A DNA stretch of 6,123 bases, taken from the NCBI GenBank assembly GCA_902767065.1, contig CACXFW010000507.1, positions 1-6,123 of the forward strand, in the 5' to 3' direction. The notes below the pieces were generated by a model, which saw only the letters and a program-made list of their open reading frames with translations, searched no databases and was not told the DNA's origin. Positions 1 through 6,123 of the stretch are shown here, one piece after another. Position numbers and translations under genes: made by a program. The stretch's first letter is position 1; the number at the start of each line of letters is the position of its first letter. The DNA is from an uncultured Lachnospiraceae bacterium. Lineage in GTDB: Bacteria > Bacillota > Clostridia > Lachnospirales > Lachnospiraceae.

Positions 1-3000
1 GCACATTGCCAATCTCGCGCAAAGGCGCATTCATGAACGCTTCCACGGTATTTTTCGCAAGAAGCTCATCAATTTTGGAATAATCATAATTGTCAAAATC
101 GAAGAGCCTGCTCACGTCGTTGACCTCGCCGTCCTTAAACAGCTCCGAGAGCGCACGCGGCGTCGTGTACTTGAAGATATCCCCGTAGGTGATCTCATAG
201 CCGTTTTTGGAAGCATCGAGTACGACCAGGGTGACGATGAGTGAGGTTCCGCCGATCTCAAAGAAATCATCGGTTGCGCCAACGCGGTCCAGCTTCAGCG
301 CCTTCCGGAAGGACTCACAGAAGAATTCCTCCGTGGCATTGGCCGGCGCGACATACTCACCCAGGCTCATGGGAATCGGGTCGGGCAGGCGCTTTACATC
401 CGTTTTTCCGCTGGGAGTCATCGGCATCTCGTTGAGCTGGAGGTAAGCAGTCGGCACCATATAGTGCGTCAGATGCTTCCTGAGTTCTTTCCTGAGCGCT
501 TCTGCATCGATTTCCGTGTCCGCTGTATAATACGCGCAGAGATTGTCCTGGCCGCCAAGCTTGCGGATGCTGACAGCGACCTTTCGGATATGCGGCTGGA
601 TGGCGATCAGGCCCTCGATCTCACCCAGCTCAATCCTTAAGCCTCTGAGCTTGACCTGGCTGTCCAGCCTGCCGAAGATCTGGACGTTCCCGTTTTTATC
701 CCACCTGGCATAGTCGCCCGAGCGGTACATCCGTTCGCCGTCGTATTCTACAAATGACGCGGCGGTTTTGTCAGGAAGGTTTTTATACCCCCTGGCCACA
801 CCGACACCGCCGATATACAATTCGCCGACCACGCCGTACGGAGTGGGATCGCCAAACCTGTCCACTATGATCTCGTGATAGTTCAGCAAAGGCCTGCCGA
901 CCGTCACGTAATCCGCATTCGTCAGATCCGCGGCATTGCAGGAGACCGTCGTCTCTGTGGGACCGTAGGTATTGATAATCCGAATGTCCTTCGAGCACTC
1001 CCTGACCGCGTCGCGAAGCGAGATCGGATAGCCCTCGCCGCCTGACATCACGAGAGCGCACTTCGCGAGAGCATCCCGGAACGGCTCAAAGTCCAGATAC
1101 TGCTGCAGCCGCGAGGGAGTGGCGTTGAAGCAGTCAACGCCATATCGTTCCATCAGACGGACCAGCGCACGCGGATCATTCATCTCATCTTCGGCTGCAA
1201 AGACAAGTGTCTTGCCGTTGCAGAGGGCCGCGGTGTGCTCCTTGAAGGACATATCGAAGGATACGGTCGTAACGGAGAGATATACGGAGATATGCTCCTT
1301 CAGATAATGCATGTGCGTATTCGCGGGATGGGGCATGAGATAATTGCAGATGCCCTTGTGCTGCAGCATGACTCCCTTGGGCTTTCCGGTGGAGCCGGAT
1401 GTATAGATCATGTAGCAGAGCTCGTCGCCGGTCATCTCAACATCAGGGTTGTCTGTCTGATTACCGGACAGAACCTCTGAGACATCGATGGCCTTCCCGG
1501 CGGGATAATCCCCGAGTCTGTCCCTGGTGGTGATGACGAAGGAAGCCTCAGAGTCCTCAATGATATGATTGATTCTGTCTGCGGGATACTGCGGATCACA
1601 CGGAATAAACGCCGCTCCGGCCTTGTTGATGCCGAAAAGGCACGCAAAGAAGCAGCTTTCCCGGGGAAGGAGCAAAGCTACGCTGTCACCGGTTCTGATG
1701 CCCCTCCCGATCAGATTGTTGGCGGCGATATTCGCCTTTTCATTGAGCTCGCGGTAAGTCAGCTCCGCATCCCTGGCAATCAGCGCAGTCTTGTCCGCAT
1801 TTTCCCTGACACTTCTCTCAAAGAGCTTATGCAGGAGGACTTCAGGGATTTCGGCAGACGCCTCTGTCTTAAATGCGCCGAGCTGTTTCTCCTGGACCGC
1901 AGGCAAGGCAAGCGCTTCGCGGATGGTTGCGGCGTCTGCGCTAAGCAGACCGAGCGTGTGCCTGAGCTGGTCTGTAAAGTTCCGGATGACGGCATCCTCA
2001 AACAGCTCAGAGGAGTACTGCACTGCGAAATGCAGGCCTTTCCCGCTCTTTCGGATGACGATACCGATGTCGCGGCTCATCTTCTGCAGAGGGGCGTAGA
2101 GCTCCACGCTCAGGCCATCCTGGTCATAAGCGGGCGGATTCCACATGTAGTTTACGCTCACATCAAAGATCGGGTTGCGCGACTCATCGCGCTGTTTGAC
2201 AAATTCGCCGACGACGTCCTCAAAAGGCAGGTGTGCGCCGTAGGTCGCGCTGCGCACTGCGCTGCTGGCGGACTTAAGATAATCGCCGATCGCCATGTCC
2301 CGCTTCGGCTTAACACGCACGGGAGCTGTGTTGACGAACATGCCGATCACATTGCCTGCATCCTGCGGGCGCATATTGGTGGGGATGCCGAGCACCACAT
2401 CTTCGGATGCGGTGTATTTGCCGAGCACCATGGAAACAGCGGAGAAAATGAGCTCGAATTCCGTTATGCTGTAGCGCCGCGCAGTATTGTCGATTGTCTC
2501 CAGCTGTTCGTTGTCGTAATCAAAATGGATCTCTTTGTCGGAGAGCGGATGAACCTTGGGGCGCTTTCCCCTGACGGGCATTTCATTCACGGGGACGCCA
2601 TCCGGGAATAGCTCGTGGTAGTATGCCATGCCCTCTTCATATTTCTCATTCAGGCTGTCGTCATAGAGATCGGAGAGATCGAGCTTAGCGGCGTTCACTT
2701 CTTTCCCCTTAAGCCCGTCGATCAGCTCCTTTGCAAAGGTTTCGGCGGAGCCGCCGTCAAAGGCAATGTGGTGGATCGCCATATGCAGGATGATACTGCC
2801 GTCCGCAACAGTATAGAGCGTCGGACGAACGGGAATCGCCGTGTTCAGATCGAAGGGTTCTGCGTAGCTGTCGATGATCCTGATTACTTCCTCCCGGGAA
2901 GAAGCCGTCTTCACCATGATCGGAGGCAGCTTGTCGGAGAGGATGCGCACCGGCAGGCCGTTCTTTTCGCCATAATAGGAGGTGAACGCCTCGTGCGCCC

Positions 3001-4837
3001 GGAATACGGCGTTCATGGACTTCTTCACCGTTTCCAGGTCCGAGCCCTTGATGATAGCGGCAATATTCAGATTGTATACCGTTGAATTCCCGTTAAGCTT
3101 CTGCTCCAGATACATGCCGCGCTCATAAGGGGTCAGCGGATAGATTCTGGCCTTTTCCTTCTGCTTTGCCCTCTCGCTGCGGCTTGCTCTTTGGATCAGC
3201 AGATGCTCAATCATGCGCGGCGTTTTTCCGGAGAAAATGTCTGCGGTCGTGACGGAGTACATGCCGCATTTTGCAGATACCATTGCGCATTTGATCGAAT
3301 CTCCGCCGAGGGCAAAGAAATCGTCGTCAATTCCGACGTTCTCCACGCCAAGAACTGCCTCGAAGGCGGTGCAGAGGGTTTTCTGCATATCGGTCTCGGG
3401 CTTGATGTATTCGCTCTTATAGCTGCCGACCTCAGGCGCCTCAAGGGCACTCCTGTCCAGCTTTCCGTTTGCGTTGACGGGCAGCTGATCGAGCTTCACG
3501 AAAAATGCCGGGATCATGTAGGGCGGCAGTTTCTGCGCGATTGCTTCCCTCAGTTCATCCGGATCGACCGGATCGGCCGGGTCCTTCTCAACATAGTAGC
3601 TGACCAGATAAACCTGACCGTACTGGTTCCTGAAATCCTTCAGCGCCGCGTCGCGGATCCCCGGGACCTGCCGGATAACCGCCTCGATCTCCCCCGGCTC
3701 TACGCGCTGCCCGTTGATCTTCACCATCCAGTCCTTGCGGTTGAGATAAATGATGTTGCCATCATCGCCCATTCTCACAATGTCGCCGGTCTTCAGCAGC
3801 TTTTCGTATCCATCCTGCCTGGAGAAGGGATTATCGACAAAGGTCTTTGCGGTCAGTTCAGGAAGCTGATAATAGCCGTCGGCAAAGAGGCCTGCAAGGC
3901 ACAGCTCGCCTTCCGCGGCTTCCTTTCCGTCTTCATCCAGAATATGGACCCGAATGCCGCCGATGGGACGGCCGATCGGCGTATTCTCGTAGGGCTTATC
4001 GATTTTGAATGCAAGCGCCGCAGAGGCGGACTCTGTCTGACCGTAACAGACAATGATCTCATATTCATCGCTGTAAGTATCCGACACGCGCTCACTGCCC
4101 GTTATAACCATCTTCAGGCTGTCGCCTTTTGGCTTAAAGACCTTGAGCATCTTAGGACTTATGAAGGTCCGGTAGATCCTGTGCTGATCAATGAAATCCG
4201 CCAGGAGGACCGGGTCGCGCATTGCCTCAAAGGGCATCAGGTAGGCTGTGCTGAGTTCGCACAGCGGCACAAATATCCCCTGCACAGATGCGATAAAAGT
4301 GAACGGCGCGCCCATCGCGACGTGTGCGCCGGCCGGTGTTTTTACAAGATCGACATAGCGGTTCACAGAGTCGGTAATGCTTGCGTGGGTGTGAAGTACG
4401 CCCTTGGGCTTTCCAGTGGAACCGGAGGTATAGATCAGCAGCGAAGGATCGGAAGGATCGGGGATCACGGGTTCGCAAAACAGCTCTTCGCTCTCTATCC
4501 CGCGCAGGAATCTGCTGTTGATCACTGCTTTCGCGCCGCAGTTGCCGCGAATATAATCCAGGCGCTCCCTGGGATAGTCCGGCGATAACGGAGCAAACGC
4601 GGCACCGACCATCCATACGGCGTACATTGCGGCAATGTACTCCTTGCTGCGCGGCAATTCGATCGTCACAAAATCGCGGCGGGTTACCCCCATGCGGCTC
4701 AGCTTTGAGGCGATCTTTCGGGAGTATGCGTCAAAGGATCGATAGGTAAAGCTGTTGTTCTCCCCCTGATCCACAATAACCGTCGAATCAGGATGTCGAT
4801 TGATATTGGCTTGTATCTGACTGATCAGGTCTTTCAT
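1..4837 (-). CDS. Non-ribosomal peptide synthetase, A-T-C-A-T-(reductase), 3' end cut by window
   Basis: A two-module NRPS assembly-line enzyme, presumably cytoplasmic, that activates two monomers as adenylates, holds them on phosphopantetheine arms and joins them with one condensation domain. The frame is open for 1612 codons to the window edge. Approximate domains: A1 residues 1-465, T1 475-547, C 565-985, A2 995-1490, T2 1496-1570, then a linker typical of a terminal thioester reductase from about 1579. The start ATG at 4837 is chosen because AAGGA lies 8 nt upstream and the A domain begins at once, with no starter C domain. There is no epimerase, methyltransferase or thioesterase in the visible part. 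The order matches aureusimine synthetase (AusA). With a reductase of usual size (about 400 residues) the full protein would be near 2000 residues. It is transcribed from its own promoter at 4912-4940. The family is certain; the exact product is not known. Confidence 0.96.
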   Translation of the reverse strand, partial: MKDLISQIQANINRHPDSTVIVDQGENNSFTYRSFDAYSRKIASKLSRMGVTRRDFVTIELPRSKEYIAAMYAVWMVGAAFAPLSPDYPRERLDYIRGNCGAKAVINSRFLRGIESEELFCEPVIPDPSDPSLLIYTSGSTGKPKGVLHTHASITDSVNRYVDLVKTPAGAHVAMGAPFTFIASVQGIFVPLCELSTAYLMPFEAMRDPVLLADFIDQHRIYRTFISPKMLKVFKPKGDSLKMVITGSERVSDTYSDEYEIIVCYGQTESASAALAFKIDKPYENTPIGRPIGGIRVHILDEDGKEAAEGELCLAGLFADGYYQLPELTAKTFVDNPFSRQDGYEKLLKTGDIVRMGDDGNIIYLNRKDWMVKINGQRVEPGEIEAVIRQVPGIRDAALKDFRNQYGQVYLVSYYVEKDPADPVDPDELREAIAQKLPPYMIPAFFVKLDQLPVNANGKLDRSALEAPEVGSYKSEYIKPETDMQKTLCTAFEAVLGVENVGIDDDFFALGGDSIKCAMVSAKCGMYSVTTADIFSGKTPRMIEHLLIQRASRSERAKQKEKARIYPLTPYERGMYLEQKLNGNSTVYNLNIAAIIKGSDLETVKKSMNAVFRAHEAFTSYYGEKNGLPVRILSDKLPPIMVKTASSREEVIRIIDSYAEPFDLNTAIPVRPTLYTVADGSIILHMAIHHIAFDGGSAETFAKELIDGLKGKEVNAAKLDLSDLYDDSLNEKYEEGMAYYHELFPDGVPVNEMPVRGKRPKVHPLSDKEIHFDYDNEQLETIDNTARRYSITEFELIFSAVSMVLGKYTASEDVVLGIPTNMRPQDAGNVIGMFVNTAPVRVKPKRDMAIGDYLKSASSAVRSATYGAHLPFEDVVGEFVKQRDESRNPIFDVSVNYMWNPPAYDQDGLSVELYAPLQKMSRDIGIVIRKSGKGLHFAVQYSSELFEDAVIRNFTDQLRHTLGLLSADAATIREALALPAVQEKQLGAFKTEASAEIPEVLLHKLFERSVRENADKTALIARDAELTYRELNEKANIAANNLIGRGIRTGDSVALLLPRESCFFACLFGINKAGAAFIPCDPQYPADRINHIIEDSEASFVITTRDRLGDYPAGKAIDVSEVLSGNQTDNPDVEMTGDELCYMIYTSGSTGKPKGVMLQHKGICNYLMPHPANTHMHYLKEHISVYLSVTTVSFDMSFKEHTAALCNGKTLVFAAEDEMNDPRALVRLMERYGVDCFNATPSRLQQYLDFEPFRDALAKCALVMSGGEGYPISLRDAVRECSKDIRIINTYGPTETTVSCNAADLTNADYVTVGRPLLNYHEIIVDRFGDPTPYGVVGELYIGGVGVARGYKNLPDKTAASFVEYDGERMYRSGDYARWDKNGNVQIFGRLDSQVKLRGLRIELGEIEGLIAIQPHIRKVAVSIRKLGGQDNLCAYYTADTEIDAEALRKELRKHLTHYMVPTAYLQLNEMPMTPSGKTDVKRLPDPIPMSLGEYVAPANATEEFFCESFRKALKLDRVGATDDFFEIGGTSLIVTLVVLDASKNGYEITYGDIFKYTTPRALSELFKDGEVNDVSRLFDFDNYDYSKIDELLAKNTVEAFMNAPLREIGNV
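2..103 (-). other. Linker into a probable terminal thioester reductase (R) domain, cut by window
   Basis: Residues 1579-1612, the last 34 visible. The stretch starts LFDFDNYDYSKIDELLAKN and ends LREIGNV at the window edge. In clostridial and related NRPSs ending in a thioester reductase, a Phe-Asp-x-x-Asn-Tyr-Asp-type linker followed by an x-x-x-GNV strand leads directly into the Rossmann motif LLTGATGFLG. That motif would begin immediately outside the window, so the reductase is inferred from the linker and was not seen. If present, it would release the product by NAD(P)H-dependent reduction to an aldehyde or alcohol. A thioesterase or a further C domain would not normally start with this sequence. 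Confidence 0.7.
128..352 (-). other. NRPS thiolation domain T2
   Basis: Residues about 1496-1570. The carrier motif is DDFFEIGGTSL, with phosphopantetheine Ser1532 at codon 242-244. GGTS instead of GGDS or GGHS is a common variation in the last carrier of such synthetases. It holds the condensed product and hands it to the releasing domain downstream. Confidence 0.92.
368..1855 (-). other. NRPS adenylation domain A2, canonical amino-acid type
   Basis: Residues about 995-1490. Cores: A3 YTSGSTGKPKG at 1145-1155 (1373-1405), A4 SFDMSF at 1193-1198, A5 NTYGPTE at 1289-1295, A7 YRSGDYARW at 1371-1379, A8 GRLDSQVKLRGLRIELGEIE at 1389-1408, and A10 TPSGKTD with lysine K1478. The alpha-amino clamp Asp is present (Asp1195, codon 1253-1255), so the substrate should be an alpha-amino acid. 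Hand alignment to GrsA gives D-M-K-N-M-G-T-V-S-K. It shares D, M, N, G and K with an ornithine-type code I recall (DMENLGLINK), but Lys replaces the acidic residue that would contact a basic side chain, so I do not assign the substrate. This unit would end as the aldehyde or alcohol terminus if the reductase is present. Confidence 0.9.
1883..3145 (-). other. NRPS condensation domain
   Basis: Residues about 565-985. It transfers the starter acyl or aminoacyl group from T1 to the amine of the monomer on T2. It opens with YPLTPYERGMYLEQ, a C1 variant. The catalytic C3 motif HHxxxDG is HHIAFDG at residues 689-695; the second, catalytic histidine is His690 (codon 2768-2770). C5 is IGMFVNT at 831-837, C6 is PFEDVV at 871-876 and C7 is RNPIFDVSVNY at 887-897. 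C2 deviates (FRAHEAF where RHExLRT is usual), as in many clostridial C domains. The active site is intact, so the domain is expected to condense. No epimerase precedes it; I cannot tell by eye whether it belongs to the LCL or starter-like class. Confidence 0.92.
3197..3415 (-). other. NRPS thiolation (peptidyl carrier) domain T1
   Basis: Residues about 475-547. The phosphopantetheine site is DDFFALGGDSIK, with attachment Ser514 at codon 3296-3298. It follows A1 after a short linker and carries the starter unit for the C domain. GGDS is the usual carrier motif. It needs an Sfp-type phosphopantetheinyl transferase, which is not encoded in this window. A roughly 15-residue charged linker rich in Arg and Lys (about 550-563) separates it from the C domain. 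Confidence 0.92.
3443..4837 (-). other. NRPS adenylation domain A1 (loading), lacking the usual substrate Asp
   Basis: Residues 1-465 of the NRPS. Core A3 is YTSGSTGKPKG at residues 136-146 (4400-4432). A5 is CYGQTE at 264-269, where most domains have NxYGPTE. A7 is TGD at 350-352. A8 is a variant, NRKDWMVKINGQRVEPGEIE at 366-385. The catalytic A10 lysine is K459 in NANGKLDR. Core A4 reads PFTFIASVQ around residues 178-186, so the position equivalent to GrsA Asp235 is Ile182 (codon 4292-4294). By hand alignment to GrsA PheA the specificity residues are I-A-Q-F-V-T-C-S-A-K, which I do not recognise. Asp235 normally pairs with the alpha-amino group; domains for aryl, keto, hydroxy or beta-amino acids often lack it. 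Catalytic residues look intact, so it is probably active on an unusual starter. Confidence 0.85.
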
Positions 4838-4845
4838 ACTGTCAT

Positions 4846-4850
4846 TCCTT
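4846..4850 (-). promoter_or_regulatory. Ribosome-binding site of the NRPS gene
   Basis: AAGGA on the minus strand, followed by 8 nt (ATGACAGT) and then the NRPS ATG at 4837. The spacing decides the start: another ATG at 4845 directly abuts AAGGA, is out of frame with the NRPS and stops after three codons. Confidence 0.8.
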
Positions 4851-4911
4851 TCCGGTATTGAACAATATAGCGCTCGTCCTGCATTGCCAGAATCGGGCAG
4901 TTCTCCCGGAC

Positions 4912-4940
4912 ATTTTACCGCAGAAGAAATCCCGTATCAA
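4912..4940 (-). promoter_or_regulatory. Sigma-A-type promoter of the NRPS gene
   Basis: On the minus strand a -35 box TTGATA (4940-4935) and a -10 box TAAAAT (4917-4912) are separated by exactly 17 bp. Each box matches the consensus at 5 of 6 positions. Transcription would start near 4905, giving a leader of roughly 65-70 nt before the ATG at 4837. The site lies in the only gap between the two genes, so the NRPS is probably transcribed independently of the peptidase. No clear operator repeat is seen around it. Confidence 0.65.
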
Positions 4941-5036
4941 CACATATGCATCCCCATCCGCAAGGGACACATCTGGTGTGCAAAGCAGAACATTCTGTTT
5001 TCCGATACGCAGTGAATCCAGGCAACGATCTTCCTC

Positions 5037-5068
5037 AAAAAAGGCGCTCCGTCACCAAACGGCGATCC
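5037..5068 (-). terminator. Possible rho-independent terminator of the peptidase gene
   Basis: On the minus strand, CCGT and ACGG (loop TTGGTG) form a short stem, extended after small bulges by GC and GG/CC pairs, and it is followed directly by TTTTTT (5042-5037). The hairpin overlaps the peptidase stop codon (5054-5052). The stem is imperfect and weak, so this is a tentative call supported mainly by the T tract and its position right after a gene. Confidence 0.35.
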
Positions 5069-6123
5069 TGTCTCCGGGCGAAAGATACATCCCATCGCCC
5101 TCCTTTATGCCATATGTTTCCAGGAACTCATCGAACTGCTGCAGCGCCACATTCACACGCTGGTAGCAGCGCGGATGCGGATCGGACAGGGCAGCCGATT
5201 CCGCCTGCTGCAGACTCTCGAGTCTCTGCCACAGGTGAGCGTATGCGCGGAAAAACGTGTCATAGTCAAATCCGTCCATCTTCTCCGCCATCATAAGCAT
5301 GCACTTTATGCCGCCCATATCGGCCGTCGCCTCCGTCTGCACAATCCTGCCGCTGACAGGAGTCCCGTCGTCGAAGGCTACGATATTGTCATAATAGTCC
5401 GTAACTTTTGATACCCTCTCCTCAAAAGCCGCGTTGTCCGTTTCGGTCCACCAGTCTTTCAGGTTTCCGTCCGCATCGTACTGAGCCCCGTTGCTGTCAA
5501 ACGCATGCGAAACCTCGTGCCCGATCACCGCGCCCATCGAGCCGTACAGTTCTTCCGTCGACATATCGCTCCGATATGTGACGTCGCAGAAAAAGCCCGG
5601 CACGATATTGACGGAATTGTCATCCGGATTGTAGAATGCGTTTGTTTCAAGAATATCTATCTCACTCCAGATATCCCTGTCGACTGTCCCGTTCATCCTG
5701 CCGATATCCTGCTGCTCTTTTGCCTTCGCATAGTCCAGCCTCGCAGTCAGGAGGCCGTCATTCTCCTTTACATGGAAGACCGAGTAATCTTCCCATTTGT
5801 CCGGGTAAAGGGCATTGATTTTCATCCGCTTCAGCTTGTCTTTCGCCTTCTGCCTGGTTTCCTCCGACAGCCAGTCCGTCGTATCAAGCACTGTATCGTA
5901 AGTTCCGATCACATCCTCGCAAAGCTGCCGGATCTTTGTCCGCGCAGATTCATCCACATACTCCCTGATATAGAGCCGCGCAAAGCTGTCCGGATACATT
6001 TTGCGGGTATCCATATAGGCCTGCGTCTCAGCCTCAGGTTCCTCTGTCAGTCCGTACCTCTCCATGCTCGCCTTTATCGACTCATGATAAGCCGGCTCGT
6101 CCAGGTACCGGATATAGCCGAGC
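5052..6123 (-). CDS. M13 family zinc metallopeptidase (neprilysin/PepO-like), 5' part outside window
   Basis: The C-terminal 356 residues of an M13 endopeptidase; the family is usually 630-720 residues, so roughly half is missing beyond 6123. The frame stays open to the window edge, so the Met at 6065 is internal rather than the start. The protein would cleave short peptides with one catalytic zinc; bacterial members are often secreted or lipid-anchored, but any signal lies outside the window. Visible signatures: substrate-binding NAFY (5631-5642), zinc motif HEVSH (5505-5519) in GHEVSHAFD, third ligand and Asp in EATADMGG (5319-5333), the DPHP histidine (5175-5177, the His711 equivalent of neprilysin), the RVN arginine (5157-5159), and the ending GDGMYLSPGDRIAVW. 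All catalytic residues are present, so this half looks intact. It lies 214 bp upstream of the NRPS on the same strand, with a likely promoter between them. Confidence 0.95.
   Translation of the reverse strand, partial: LGYIRYLDEPAYHESIKASMERYGLTEEPEAETQAYMDTRKMYPDSFARLYIREYVDESARTKIRQLCEDVIGTYDTVLDTTDWLSEETRQKAKDKLKRMKINALYPDKWEDYSVFHVKENDGLLTARLDYAKAKEQQDIGRMNGTVDRDIWSEIDILETNAFYNPDDNSVNIVPGFFCDVTYRSDMSTEELYGSMGAVIGHEVSHAFDSNGAQYDADGNLKDWWTETDNAAFEERVSKVTDYYDNIVAFDDGTPVSGRIVQTEATADMGGIKCMLMMAEKMDGFDYDTFFRAYAHLWQRLESLQQAESAALSDPHPRCYQRVNVALQQFDEFLETYGIKEGDGMYLSPGDRIAVW

Noticed and set aside
1565..4588. Long plus-strand open frames of 348, 156 and 465 codons opposite the NRPS (1565-2611, 2615-3085, 3191-4588).
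   Set aside because: They lie codon-for-codon in antisense register with the NRPS. They stay open only because the NRPS rarely uses TTA, CTA and TCA codons; their ends coincide with such codons (for example CTA at 2609-2611 and TTA at 4586-4588). Their translations show no family motifs, whereas the minus strand carries every NRPS core motif.
4227..4616. Minus-strand 129-codon frame and similar shorter frames inside the NRPS.
   Set aside because: Out of frame with the NRPS, Arg/Ser-rich translation without motifs; a shadow of A1.
4843..4845. ATG at 4845 as an alternative start upstream of the NRPS ATG.
   Set aside because: It directly abuts AAGGA with no spacer and is out of frame with the NRPS; it reads only three codons before TGA.
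5079..5105. Perfect GGGCGA/TCGCCC inverted repeat within the peptidase 3' coding end.
   Set aside because: It lies inside coding sequence, has a loop of about 13 nt and no T tract after it, so it is not supported as a terminator or operator.
4858..5411. Plus-strand open frames over the intergenic gap and the peptidase 3' end (4858-5166, 4946-5296, 5175-5411).
   Set aside because: No clear ribosome-binding site and low-complexity Ser/Arg-rich products; they overlap the clearly coding M13 gene on the other strand.
6063..6065. Met at 6065 as the start of the peptidase.
   Set aside because: The frame continues open to the window edge with M13-like sequence (YIRYLDEPAYHESIKAS), and the family needs about 300 more N-terminal residues.
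1..6123. CRISPR arrays, tRNA or rRNA genes, insertion sequences, direct repeats.
   Set aside because: Scanned by eye on both strands; the window is filled by two coding sequences and one 214-bp gap, and nothing of these kinds was seen. The similarity between A1 and A2 is ordinary domain homology.

Overview
The window is compact bacterial DNA with base composition a little above half G+C (judged by eye). Everything that can be supported as genic lies on the minus strand. Two genes are present, and both run off a window edge: a multimodular non-ribosomal peptide synthetase (NRPS) from 4837 down to position 1, and the C-terminal half of an M13-family zinc metallopeptidase from 6123 down to 5052. 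The AAGGA ribosome-binding site, the sigma-A-type promoter, the style of the A and C domains and the M13 peptidase together suggest a Firmicutes/Clostridia-type organism, plausibly a gut or rumen Lachnospiraceae-like bacterium. That assignment is inference; no rRNA or other marker is present.

Layout in the direction of transcription (right to left): 6123-5052 is the M13 peptidase, ending in its canonical C-terminal motif. 5068-5037 is a weak hairpin plus T6 that may be its terminator. 5051-4838 is a 214-bp gap holding a good promoter (TTGATA, 17 bp, TAAAAT) and a ribosome-binding site. 4837-1 is the NRPS, 1612 complete codons without a stop or frameshift. I read it codon by codon, and all expected motifs fall in one frame.

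The NRPS has the order A1-T1-C-A2-T2, followed by about 34 residues resembling the linker that leads into a terminal thioester reductase (R) domain. The window ends just before the NAD(P)H-binding glycine motif would appear. A-T-C-A-T-R is the architecture of the S. aureus aureusimine synthetase and resembles gut clostridial NRPSs that release dipeptide aldehydes, which cyclise to pyrazinones. The striking deviation is in A1: the Asp that normally clamps the substrate alpha-amino group (Asp235 in GrsA numbering) is replaced by Ile. The starter may therefore be a carboxylic acid without a free alpha-amine, and the product an N-acyl amino aldehyde or alcohol rather than a cyclising dipeptide aldehyde. 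Whether the neighbouring secreted-type peptidase has anything to do with this product is unknown; it seems to be a separate transcription unit.
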